From Deltaproteobacteria bacterium (GTDB taxonomy: Bacteria > Myxococcota_A > Polyangia > Polyangiales > JADJMO01), in NCBI GenBank assembly GCA_016182965.1, contig JACPFM010000091.1, positions 1-64,000 of the forward strand: 64,000 bases of DNA, in the 5' to 3' direction. The position numbers and the translations under genes were made by a program. The stretch's first letter is position 1. Each line of letters begins with the position of its first letter. Positions 49,926-57,273 of the stretch are shown one piece after another. Under the pieces are notes generated by a model. It searched no databases, was not told where the DNA came from, and worked only from the letters and a program-made list of their open reading frames with translations.

Positions 49926-49995
49926 GCGCGTCGACCACCACCGGAAGCAGGGGCGTCGTCGCGTCGTGGTCCAGGTAGATGGGGTCGTTGGTCAT
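49926..49995 (-). pseudogene. N-terminal remnant of a cysteine desulfurase
   Basis: ATG 49995 overlaps the methyltransferase stop (ATGA). It opens MTNDPIYLDHDATTPLLPVV, the hallmark start of NifS/IscS-type cysteine desulfurases (PIYLDHNATTP), then runs into unrelated sequence after about 22 residues, where the RND-pump fragment begins in another frame. Only the first tenth of the gene is left. Confidence 0.72.
49952..49971. repeat. 20-bp direct repeat, copy 1
   Basis: Identical over 20 bases to 50740-50759 (begins GGCGTCGTCGCG). This copy encodes the DHDATTP of the desulfurase remnant. The pair brackets the methyltransferase gene. Confidence 0.85.
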
Positions 49996-50693
49996 GGTCG
50001 AACTTCGGGCTTGTAGGCGGCGAGCGCGAGGAACGCCGCGCCCGGAGCGTGAATGCGGGTCAGGGTCGGCTCGAACGGAGCGACGAGCCGGGCGGCGACG
50101 GGGCTCGGAGGGAAGAAGACCGAGCCGCGCACCTCGACGGCGTGCAGACCGGCTTCGCGCGCGAGCGTCGCGAGGTCGGCGCGGGACCAGAAACGCGCGC
50201 GTCGCCAGGTGCCGGACCCGAGCCATCCGCGCACGCGGCGCTCGGCGGCCCACAGGCTGAAGCGACCGAGCTCCCCGAGCACGAGGCGGCCGCCCGGGCG
50301 CAGCACGCGCGCCATCTCGCGGACGGCCGTCGTCGCATCGGCCGCGAAGCACAGCACCGTCACCGCGAGGACGACGTCGAACCCGTCGTCTTCGAAGGGC
50401 AGCGCCTCCGCGCGCCCCTCGCGCAGCGTGAGCGTGACACCGCCCGATGCCGACCGCGCGCGCGCCGCCGCGAGCATCGCCTGATCGACGTCGAGGCCGG
50501 TGACCTCGGCGCCTCGCCGGGCGGCCTCGATCGCATACGTGCCGTCGCCGGTCCCCACGTCGAGCAGGCGGCGCCCCTGCAGCGGCCCGGCGAGCTCGAA
50601 GACGACGCGCTCCTCGACGCGCTCGGTGATGGCTCCGAGCGGCGAGGATCGCCAGCGGGCGTACGAGGCGGCGAGGCTGGCGCTCGTCGCCAC
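49992..50693 (-). CDS. SAM-dependent class I methyltransferase (UbiE/Methyltransf_11 type)
   Basis: 233 residues. SAM site LLDVGTGDGTYAIEAARRGAEVTGLDVD (about residues 43-70), then EALPFEDDGFDVVLAVTVL and MARVLRPGGRLVLGELG. No membrane part. The substrate is not evident; similar proteins act on small molecules or quinones. It lies between two copies of a 20-base direct repeat and three bases downstream of the glutamine amidotransferase gene on the same strand. Confidence 0.88.
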   Translation of the reverse strand: MATSASLAASYARWRSSPLGAITERVEERVVFELAGPLQGRRLLDVGTGDGTYAIEAARRGAEVTGLDVDQAMLAAARARSASGGVTLTLREGRAEALPFEDDGFDVVLAVTVLCFAADATTAVREMARVLRPGGRLVLGELGRFSLWAAERRVRGWLGSGTWRRARFWSRADLATLAREAGLHAVEVRGSVFFPPSPVAARLVAPFEPTLTRIHAPGAAFLALAAYKPEVRP

Positions 50694-50696
50694 GCG

Positions 50697-51530
50697 CTAC
50701 CCCTGGAGCGCCTGCGCCCGGTCGGCCCCTGGGTGCATCGGCGTCGTCGCGTCGTGGTCGGCGAGCTCCGACCTGTCGGTCGGCCGCTCGGCGGCCTCGC
50801 TCCGGTCGACCACCTCTCCGCCGCGGAAGACGTAGAGGTGGTTGACCTCGAGTGGATGCCAGGGCTCCTCGGTCAGGGGAACCGTGGCGAGCAGTGAAAC
50901 TCGTTGCTGGCACGCGCCGACCACGCACGTTCGGTGGACGTGGTGGAGCCTGGTGTTTGCGAAGGCGACGAGATGGACCCCGTCGCTCAAGAGGAAGTTC
51001 AGCTCACCCATTTCGTTGAGAAGCTCCACGGGACGGCGGAGTGCCTCCTCCAGCTCTGCGGCGCCGAGCAGCCGTCCACCGGAGGCATGCGCGATCTGCT
51101 CGAGGAGGAAGCAGAACGCGTGTTCCGAGTCGGTCTCTCCGATGGGTTGAAAGCGACCGAGGACGAAGCGCTTGTCGTCCCTCACACCGGGCACCTTGCC
51201 GTTGTGGGCGAAGACCCAGGATCGTCCCCCGAGCTCTCGCGAGAACGGATGGGTGTTCGCCGATGCGCGGCCAAAGGCGGACGGGTTCGCCTTCCGGATA
51301 TGTCCGACGACTACCGTGCTCCGGAAGTCGTATTCGGAGATGAAGGCGAGGCAGCGACTCTCAGCGGCCGGTACTGGCTCCTTGAACACACGCGCCGCAC
51401 GACCCTCGTAGAAGGCGAGCCCCCAGCCATCGGCGTGTGGGCCGATCTCGCCGCCGCGAGGTCGCAGCAGCGCCAGCGACTGGTTCACGTCAGTGGGATG
51501 CAACGCGCTCATGCCAAGGAGCTCACACAT
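50697..51530 (-). CDS. class II glutamine amidotransferase (YafJ/EgtC-like)
   Basis: 277 residues. The N-terminal nucleophile Cys2 (MCELLGM) and the blocks HADGWGLAFYEG, VVGHIRKANPS, NTHPFSRELGGRSWVFAHNG and ETDSEHAFCFLLE define the Ntn GATase_4 family. The family normally ends near VFRGGEVV; here some 37 residues follow, ending DHDATTPMHPGADRAQALQG, which contain the second 20-base repeat and look like a desulfurase-type start read as tail. Physiological target unknown. Confidence 0.88.
   Translation of the reverse strand: MCELLGMSALHPTDVNQSLALLRPRGGEIGPHADGWGLAFYEGRAARVFKEPVPAAESRCLAFISEYDFRSTVVVGHIRKANPSAFGRASANTHPFSRELGGRSWVFAHNGKVPGVRDDKRFVLGRFQPIGETDSEHAFCFLLEQIAHASGGRLLGAAELEEALRRPVELLNEMGELNFLLSDGVHLVAFANTRLHHVHRTCVVGACQQRVSLLATVPLTEEPWHPLEVNHLYVFRGGEVVDRSEAAERPTDRSELADHDATTPMHPGADRAQALQG
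50740..50759. repeat. 20-bp direct repeat, copy 2
   Basis: Second copy of the repeat at 49952-49971, inside the extended end of the amidotransferase gene, where it encodes ADHDATTP. The spacing between copies is 788 bases. Confidence 0.85.
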
Positions 51531-51627
51531 GGCTTTCTCCTTCCGTCGGAGACGATTGGGTGGCCGCCGACGCGAAACGTCCGTCCGATCTGCTGCGGCA
51601 TGGTTGCCGCGCGGCGCACGCTCGCGC

Positions 51628-52788
51628 CTACAGCTTCAGGTACAGCCAGGACTTCTCGAAGAGCACCTTGCCGACGTGCCAGCGCCGGCTGGGCGGATGG
51701 AGCGTCACCGCCGGCTTGGGCACGGCGTAGAAGTCGCCGCCGCCGAACCCAGCCTTCCCGTCGCCGACTTCGATGAAGCACTCGCCGTGGCCGTCGAAGC
51801 GCTCCGCTGCAGCCCCGCCCTCGATGGCGGCGGCGACGTTGCGGGCCACGACCTCCGCCTGGCCGTGCGCGAAGACGCCTGCTTTCGGCAGCGGCTTGCC
51901 GAGCTCGAGTGGAATGGACACGACGTCGCCGATCGCGAAGACGCCCGGGAACTTCGTCTCCAACGTGTGTCGGTCGACGCTCACCCAGCCGGTGTCCCCG
52001 CTGAGCGCGCTCTCCCGAATCACGCGCGGCGCGCGATGCGGCGGCACGTAGGCCAACACGTCGTAGGCGGCTTCTGCTCCGTTCGCGAAGGTCAGCTTCC
52101 TCGCGCCCGCGTCCACCGACTTGATCTGGTGCTCGGGGTGGTACGGGATGCCCTTGGCGGCGAGGAGCTGCTTCACCGCGGCGGACATCTCGGGTCCGGC
52201 GACTCCCATCGGCGCTGGCTCCGCCGCGAAGACCTCGACGCTGATGCCCTCGCGCAGGCCACGCTTCCGCAGATTCGCGTCGATGAGGAGGGCGGCCTCG
52301 TACGGCGCCGCAGGACACTTGTACGCGGGGGCCGCGGTCATCACGACGACACGCCCGCTCTTCAGGCCGAAGAGCGCAGCGCGCAGCGACTCCGCGCCGG
52401 GGAGCGTGTAGAAGTCGTGGCCTGCGTCGGGCAGTCCGGGGACCGTCTCGGGAGCCAGCTCTGCGCCGAGCGACACGATGACGTAGTCGCCGACCAGCTC
52501 CTCGCCCGAGACGGTGACCGTCTTGCGCTCCGGATCGATCTTCTCGATCTCTCCGTGGCGAACCTCGATTCCCCGTCGCTCGAGCCTCGCCAGCGGGCGC
52601 TGGATCGCGTCCGCCTCGCGCAGCCCGACCATGAGCCAGAGCAGCGACGGCGCGAACAGGTGCGCACGTTCGCGTTCGACCAGCACGACGCGATGCCGCC
52701 GCGGCAGACGCTTGCGGAGCTCCCGCGCGGCGACGACACCACCGACACCTCCGCCGAGTACCAGAACCGTCTTTCGGTCGCTCATCAT
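51628..52788 (-). CDS. sulfide:quinone oxidoreductase-like flavoprotein
   Basis: 386 residues from ATG 52788. FAD-binding LVLGGGVGGVVAARELRK at the start, the second GD motif GVFAIGDVVSIP near 283-293, and PKAGVFAHGQAEVVA. Cys158 in YKCPAAPYEAA and Cys337 in GECFIEVG match two of the three SQR redox Cys; the third, near residue 124, is missing (DAGHDFY). The C-terminus WHVGKVLFEKSWLYLKL could be the amphipathic membrane foot. Oxidises sulfide to sulfane sulfur with quinone, if SQR. First intact gene downstream of the ArsR-rhodanese. Confidence 0.85.
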   Translation of the reverse strand: MMSDRKTVLVLGGGVGGVVAARELRKRLPRRHRVVLVERERAHLFAPSLLWLMVGLREADAIQRPLARLERRGIEVRHGEIEKIDPERKTVTVSGEELVGDYVIVSLGAELAPETVPGLPDAGHDFYTLPGAESLRAALFGLKSGRVVVMTAAPAYKCPAAPYEAALLIDANLRKRGLREGISVEVFAAEPAPMGVAGPEMSAAVKQLLAAKGIPYHPEHQIKSVDAGARKLTFANGAEAAYDVLAYVPPHRAPRVIRESALSGDTGWVSVDRHTLETKFPGVFAIGDVVSIPLELGKPLPKAGVFAHGQAEVVARNVAAAIEGGAAAERFDGHGECFIEVGDGKAGFGGGDFYAVPKPAVTLHPPSRRWHVGKVLFEKSWLYLKL

Positions 52789-53066
52789 GACACCTCTTCT
52801 CGTTGGCCCACTGCGTCCGCCTGGTCAGCTCCACTCATGTCGCGCCTCGCGGGCCGCGACTTCGCCCGTGAGGAGGGTCCTCTGGCGACCGACTGCATCC
52901 AGCCTTGCGTGCCGCCGCAGAGCGACCGAGCGGAGCGGAATCCCAGCGCCCGCAGCTCCGACGCCGCCCGATCCGAACGCCCGCCTCCCTTCCCGCAGAC
53001 CGTGACGACGACAGCGTCCTTCGGGAGCGGGGGGAGGATTCTCGCGCAGGCCCAGGCGGGCGTGGC
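52785..53066 (-). pseudogene. N-terminally deleted rhodanese domain
   Basis: This reading frame, open between stops at 53067 and 52785, encodes ILPPLPKDAVVVTVCGKGGG then RSDRAASELRALGFRSARSL and CGGTQGWMQ. That is the second half of a rhodanese, with active-site Cys in VCGKGGGRS. There is no ATG/GTG/TTG in place and the first half (DVR-EF--GHIPGA) is absent, so it is probably dead. Its stop overlaps the SQR-like start, showing that it was once the coupled upstream gene. It accounts for the 298-base gap between the SQR-like and ArsR-rhodanese genes. Confidence 0.75.
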
Positions 53067-53086
53067 TCACGGGTGCACCTCGGAGA

Positions 53087-53779
53087 TCACTCGCGCGCTC
53101 CTTCGCGTTGGACGCGCCAACCTCGGGCACGCCACTCCACGACCCCCTGCTTCATGCGGTGGGCCCTGAAGCCCTTCTTGCGGAGCAGGTCGACGGCCTC
53201 GACGGCCATCACGCAGTACGGTCCCCGGCAGTAGGCGACGACCTCGCGGTCCTTCCGCAGCTCCTCGAGTCGGGCCTCGAGCTCGCCGACCGGCACGGAG
53301 AGCGCGCCGGGGATGTGGCCGGCGCGGTACTCCTCGGCGGGGCGCACGTCGAGCACGGTGACCTCGCCGGCCCTCACGCGCCGGAGCAGCTCGCTACCCT
53401 CCACGGCCTCCATCGCACCGCGCTGCTCGAAGTACGCGCGCGCGACCTGATCGACCTCGGACAGGCGTGCCTCGGCGAGGCCGCGCAGCGCGAAGAAGAA
53501 CCGGCAGACCTCGTCGTCGGCGAGCCGGTACTCGACGTACGTTCCCTTCTTCTCGCCATCGACGAGCCGTGCCGCGCGGAGCACCTGGAGATGCTGCGAC
53601 GCGTTCGCGATGGAGAGGGCCGCCTGCTCGGCGAGCGACTCGACCGTGCGGGGACCCTGGCACAGAAGGTCCAACAGCTCGAGCCGCTTCGGGGCCGAGA
53701 TGGCCTTCCCGAGGCGCGCGAACTGCTCGTAGATGGCGTCTTTGAACCGCCGTTGAGGCGTGGTCATGTGTTCAACCAT
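53087..53779 (-). CDS. ArsR-family repressor fused to rhodanese domain
   Basis: 230 residues from ATG 53779; an ATG at 53767 (MTTPQRRFKDAIYEQF) is an equally good start. Residues 10-110 are winged-helix ArsR (RLELLDLLCQGPRTVESLAEQ, SQHLQVLRAARLVDGEKKGTYVEY). Residues 130-220 are rhodanese: TVLDVRPAEEYRAGHIPGAL and active site YCRGPYC (Cys184, Cys189). This fusion is known as a sensor of reactive sulfur or thiosulfate; the rhodanese Cys should take a persulfide and release DNA. Divergent from osmC, upstream of the SQR-like gene. Confidence 0.92.
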   Translation of the reverse strand: MVEHMTTPQRRFKDAIYEQFARLGKAISAPKRLELLDLLCQGPRTVESLAEQAALSIANASQHLQVLRAARLVDGEKKGTYVEYRLADDEVCRFFFALRGLAEARLSEVDQVARAYFEQRGAMEAVEGSELLRRVRAGEVTVLDVRPAEEYRAGHIPGALSVPVGELEARLEELRKDREVVAYCRGPYCVMAVEAVDLLRKKGFRAHRMKQGVVEWRARGWRVQREGARE

Positions 53780-53790
53780 TCAATGGTGTA

Positions 53791-53804
53791 CTTGATTAGT
53801 CAAG
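53791..53804. promoter_or_regulatory. 14-bp inverted repeat near the arsR start
   Basis: CTTGA-TTAG-TCAAG with perfect 5-base arms, 12 bases before the ATG at 53779 of the ArsR-rhodanese gene; another, ACCATT-C-AATGGT, covers 53775-53787. Candidate autoregulatory operators. Confidence 0.5.
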
Positions 53805-53848
53805 GCGCTCGCCAGAGACCCCGGACGGAACCGCACCGCGACCGAACC

Positions 53849-53896
53849 TTGACAGCCGGCCGTTGGCTCCAGTATTCAATCGAGCAGTTGAATACT
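53849..53896 (+). promoter_or_regulatory. sigma-70-type promoter overlapped by ArsR operator, for osmC
   Basis: TTGACA at 53849-53854, an 18-base spacer, then TATTCA at 53873-53878 form the best promoter in the window. The -10 lies inside a perfect inverted repeat AGTATTCAA-N8-TTGAATACT at 53871-53896. An ArsR dimer bound there would block the polymerase. The osmC gene starts 109 bases further on. The AT-rich arms stand out from the surrounding GC-rich DNA. Confidence 0.65.
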
Positions 53897-54004
53897 TGAA
53901 TAGATGCCGCCCGGCGGCGGATGGTTTCGTCGACCGGCGCGCCCGCAGAGGGCGCGTCGGGACGCCAAGGCCTCCGGGTGCGGTAGCGACGTGTCGAGGT
54001 ACCC

Positions 54005-54532
54005 ATGAAGAAGAACAACGTCGATCTCGCGGCCATCGCCGCGACGGTGCAGCGCGCGAAGGACGACCCGAAGGTCGCGCAGCTCGACAAGCGGATCGAG
54101 GGCGCATGGAGCGCGCGCGAGGGCACACCGCAGTTCTCGGCCCCGCTCCGCCACGGCACGAGCGAGACCGTGCTCCGCGCCGACATGGCGCCTTCGTTCG
54201 GCGGCGCCGGGCTCGCCCCTGATCCGCTTCAGTACATGCTCTTCGGGCTCGCGGCCTGCTACACCGCGACGGTCGTCATGCTCGCGTCGATGGAGGGGGC
54301 CGAGCTCGAGGACGTCCGAGCCGTCGCTGAGAACGTCGTCGAGGCGGCGCCGATCTTCGACCTCGCCGAAGGTCCGCTCGTCCCGCGCGTCGCCGTGCGC
54401 GTCGAGGTGAGGGCTTCGGTCGACGACGCGACGCTCGCACGCTGGGCTTCAGTTGCGCGCGCGAAGTGTCCGTTCGCCTTCACCGTCGCCAACGCCGTTC
54501 CACTCGAGACGAGCATCGTTCGACGTTCCTGA
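54005..54532 (+). CDS. OsmC-family peroxidase/thiol protein
   Basis: 175 residues. Fold marks: GAPS-like MAPSFGGAGLAPDPLQYMLFGLAACYTATVV and ARAKCPFAFTVANAVPLE. The two redox Cys are Cys85 and Cys155, as in OsmC/Ohr. Such proteins reduce organic peroxides or remove persulfides using a Cys sulfenate/disulfide cycle. Ribosome site is weak. The context (ArsR-rhodanese, DsrE, SQR-like) points to sulfane sulfur or peroxide defence. Confidence 0.88.
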   Translation: MKKNNVDLAAIAATVQRAKDDPKVAQLDKRIEGAWSAREGTPQFSAPLRHGTSETVLRADMAPSFGGAGLAPDPLQYMLFGLAACYTATVVMLASMEGAELEDVRAVAENVVEAAPIFDLAEGPLVPRVAVRVEVRASVDDATLARWASVARAKCPFAFTVANAVPLETSIVRRS

Positions 54533-54650
54533 GCACGCCCCTGCTCCGCGGCGCTTCCGCGCCGCCTCCCGCCACCTGCACAGCCTGGGTCCGTTCGACG
54601 CGGCCGAACGCGAGTCCGGGGTTCGACCTGGCCGCACATGGATCGTTCAC

Positions 54651-55004
54651 ATGGCCAAGACCCTCTTCGTCCTCAACGACGCCCCCTACGGAAATGAACG
54701 CAGCTACAACGCGCTCCGCCTCGCCGGCGCGCTGTCCAGGCGCGAGGGAGAGCAGGTGCGCATCTTCCTGATGGGCGACGGCGCCGCGTGCGCCAAGGCG
54801 AACCAGAAGGTGCCCCAGGGGTACTACAACGTCGAGCTGATGTTGCGCTCCGCCGCCAAGCGCAGCGCGGAGATCGCGGTCTGCGGCACCTGCATGGACG
54901 CGCGCGGCATCGCAGAGACGGAGCTCACCGAAGGCGCCAGGCGAGGCAGCCTCGAGCAGCTGACCGACTGGGCGGTCTGGGCCGAGAAGGTAATCGTGTT
55001 CTGA
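54651..55004 (+). CDS. DsrE/DsrF-family sulfur carrier-like protein
   Basis: 117 residues from ATG 54651. MAKTLFVLNDAPYGNERSYN, ALRLAGAL, VRIFLMGDGAACAKANQ and CGTCMDARGI (Cys78, Cys81) are the YchN/DsrE pattern, with Cys47 near the first strand helix. The family moves sulfane sulfur between proteins. It follows osmC on the same strand by 118 bases and is probably in its transcript. Confidence 0.88.
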   Translation: MAKTLFVLNDAPYGNERSYNALRLAGALSRREGEQVRIFLMGDGAACAKANQKVPQGYYNVELMLRSAAKRSAEIAVCGTCMDARGIAETELTEGARRGSLEQLTDWAVWAEKVIVF

Positions 55005-55012
55005 CGTTCGAG

Positions 55013-55050
55013 GGATCTGACCTTCTCTGTGCGGAGTCGAGTCTGCAGAG
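55013..55050. repeat. diverged copy of the tRNA-Gly-flank repeat
   Basis: GGGATCTGACCTTCTCTGTGCGGAGTCGAG-type sequence resembles the blocks at 56790-56826 and 56917-56952 with several changes. It lies just after the dsrE stop in the 255-base gap, the rest of which (55051-55259) shows nothing definite. Confidence 0.55.
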
Positions 55051-55259
55051 CCCGCGGCGACGCTCGATCCGCTCGACGGAGCAGGGGAAGCGAGTCGCGC
55101 TCGCGCCGCAACGAACTGCATTCGTCGGGCGCTGCCGGGCTTCGTTACCGGACCCTGCGTGATCGCAACGGCCCGTACGATCCCCCGCTTTTGTGGGCGA
55201 TCGGAGTGTTAGGAGGCGCCCGCCACGTCAGTACCACTCACTGCCCGGTAGGTGCCTCC

Positions 55260-56678
55260 ATGTCCGTCCGTCGCCTCGCCTTCTCGACCGCGCTCCTGCT
55301 CGTCGCTCCCGCTTGCGTCGGCAACGCCGACTCGTCGCAAGACGACGAGGAGAACGTCTCTCGGGTGTCGGCCACCCTCACGACGGTGCCCGCCGGCGTG
55401 CAGTGCCTGCAGATCACCGTCGGCTCGGCGACGATCACCCGCTCCTATCCGTTCCCCAACCCGACGAAGTTCGACATGGGCGTGCCGATGACCGGCTGGG
55501 TCGGTGCCAGCGCGCAGGCGTGGAACGTGGCGTGCAGCTCGTCGATGCCCACGCCGACGTGGATCGCCGAGACGCAGTGGGTGGTGCTCCAGCCCGGCGT
55601 GCCCACGTCGATCAACATCCGCATGTACGCGAACGTCTCGCCGTCGGCGACGGTCGACTTCGTCAGCGCGCCGATCGCGATCGCCGCGGGCGACGCGGGC
55701 TCGTACGCGCTGATGGCCGACGGCTCGATCAAGGTCTGGGGACAGGTGCCCTGGATGGGCAACGTGTGGAGCCCGACGACGGCGGGGACGATCGCCGGAG
55801 CGACCGACATCGCCGGCGGCGCCAGCCACGTCTGCGCGATCGTCGGCAACACCGTGAAGTGCGTCGGCGACAACTCGTTCGGCCAGCTGGGCAACGGCAC
55901 CAACACCAGCGCGTATTGGTACGCGCCGGCGACCGCGAGCCTGCCGGCCGGGCTCCCGTACACCTCGGTCCACGTCGGCAGCGCGTCCACGTGCGCGGTG
56001 CGCAACGGCAACACCGCATACTGCTGGGGCCGCAACGACAGCGGACAGCTCGGAGACGGCACGACGACCCACCGGAGCTCCCCCGTCAGCTGGGGCAGCT
56101 ACGCCACCGACTTCGTCGCGGCCAAGCAGGTGACCTGCGGCACGGTCGCCGACGGCCGCTACTACTGCAGGGGCTATCTGAACGGGTCCGCGTACGGCGC
56201 GTTCACGCCGTTCAACGGCTCCTACATGATCATGAGCAAGACCGCGGTGTCCGGCGGAACGATCTGCGGCATCGCGGTCGACGGCAGCACCTGGTGCTAC
56301 GGCGAGAACCGCTACGGCGAGCTCGCGAACGGCACGATCACGACGGGCGTCGCGCTCGGGAAGATCGAGTCGCTCACCAAGCTGAAGGCGATCGCGGGTG
56401 CGTACAGCACCTTCTGCGCGATCCGCGAGGACGACACGGTCGTGTGCTGGGGCCGCAACGACAAGGGACAGCTCGGCATCGGCAACACCGATCAGTGGCG
56501 GGTGAGCCCGGTGCCGGTGCTCGGTCTCAACGGCGTCACGCGGCTCGTCGCCGGCTACGCCCACTTCTGCGCGCTGAAGAACGACGGCACCGTGTGGTGC
56601 TGGGGCGACAACAACAACGGTCAGATCGGCGACGGCACGTTCATGACGAAGTTCGCCCCGACCCGCGTGAACCTCTGA
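55260..56678 (+). CDS. RCC1-repeat lipoprotein (third copy in the window)
   Basis: 472 residues from ATG 55260, where RRLAFSTALLLVAPAC gives a lipoprotein signal. A longer open frame reaches back to 55029 but lacks a signal. Residues about 30-130 are an Ig/pilus-like region, then six to seven RCC1 repeats (YCWGRNDSGQLGDGTTT, VCWGRNDKGQLGIGNT, WCWGDNNNGQIGDGTF). Unlike the pair at 196-3779 it has no Stig1 block. Function unknown; surface binding is a guess. Confidence 0.85.
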   Translation: MSVRRLAFSTALLLVAPACVGNADSSQDDEENVSRVSATLTTVPAGVQCLQITVGSATITRSYPFPNPTKFDMGVPMTGWVGASAQAWNVACSSSMPTPTWIAETQWVVLQPGVPTSINIRMYANVSPSATVDFVSAPIAIAAGDAGSYALMADGSIKVWGQVPWMGNVWSPTTAGTIAGATDIAGGASHVCAIVGNTVKCVGDNSFGQLGNGTNTSAYWYAPATASLPAGLPYTSVHVGSASTCAVRNGNTAYCWGRNDSGQLGDGTTTHRSSPVSWGSYATDFVAAKQVTCGTVADGRYYCRGYLNGSAYGAFTPFNGSYMIMSKTAVSGGTICGIAVDGSTWCYGENRYGELANGTITTGVALGKIESLTKLKAIAGAYSTFCAIREDDTVVCWGRNDKGQLGIGNTDQWRVSPVPVLGLNGVTRLVAGYAHFCALKNDGTVWCWGDNNNGQIGDGTFMTKFAPTRVNL

Positions 56679-56748
56679 GCGCGTCCTCGGCCGCCGCCTC
56701 CGCGAGGGAGGCGGCGCGCCCGGGCGACGCGCCGCGGAGGCAGACGCC

Positions 56749-57008
56749 CGGAACGCTGGTCCGAGCTTTCGCGAGGACGATGGAGCGGGAGACGGGACTT
56801 GACCTTCCCTGTACGGAGTCCAGTCAGTGCTGGACGGAGTACAGGAATGGCAGAAGCCCGGACAAAAGCAGAAAGGCCGGCGAAGCCGGCCTCTTGCTGA
56901 GTAGAGCGGGAGACGGGATTTGACCTTTTCTGTACGGAGTCCAGCGAGCTGGACGGAGTACAGAAATGGCAGAAGCCCGGAACGCTGGTCCGAGCTTCGC
57001 GAGGACTA
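56749..57008. repeat. tandem repeats built from the tRNA-Gly 3' end
   Basis: A block starting GAGCGGGAGACGGGA-TTGACC (the reverse of the tRNA-Gly 3' end) occurs at about 56782 and 56907 and joins the true tRNA end at 57011. Each false copy continues with CTGTACGGAGTCCAG, then CTGGACGGAGTACAG in partly inverted form. The stretch GAACGCTGGTCCGAGCTT precedes copies at 56753 and 56981. This fills the 330-base gap 56679-57008 with no gene. Confidence 0.85.
56862..56892 (-). terminator. rho-independent terminator downstream of tRNA-Gly
   Basis: On the minus strand AGGCCGGC-TTC-GCCGGCCT forms a perfect 8-bp stem, followed by TTCTGCTTTT. It is 117 bases after the tRNA end and should end its transcript. 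Confidence 0.7.
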
Positions 57009-57083
<75 letters not shown>

Positions 57084-57273
57084 AACTGCGTCTCGCTCCG
57101 CCTTGGCGTCGCGAGGGAGGCATCTTCTAGACGGAGCGATCCGCTTCGTCAACAAAGAGTTGCACGCCAGGTTTCACTCTCGTGGTCGCCTGGCGCTCGA
57201 CGCCGCCCGGTGGCGTGGTACGTTCGCGACGTAACGGTTCTTCATCGGACATACCGAGCGGACATACCGACCG

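Noticed and set aside
55029..55259. N-terminal extension of the third RCC1 protein
   Set aside because: The extension is Arg/Ser-rich, overlaps the repeat near 55013 and would hide the signal peptide at 55260.
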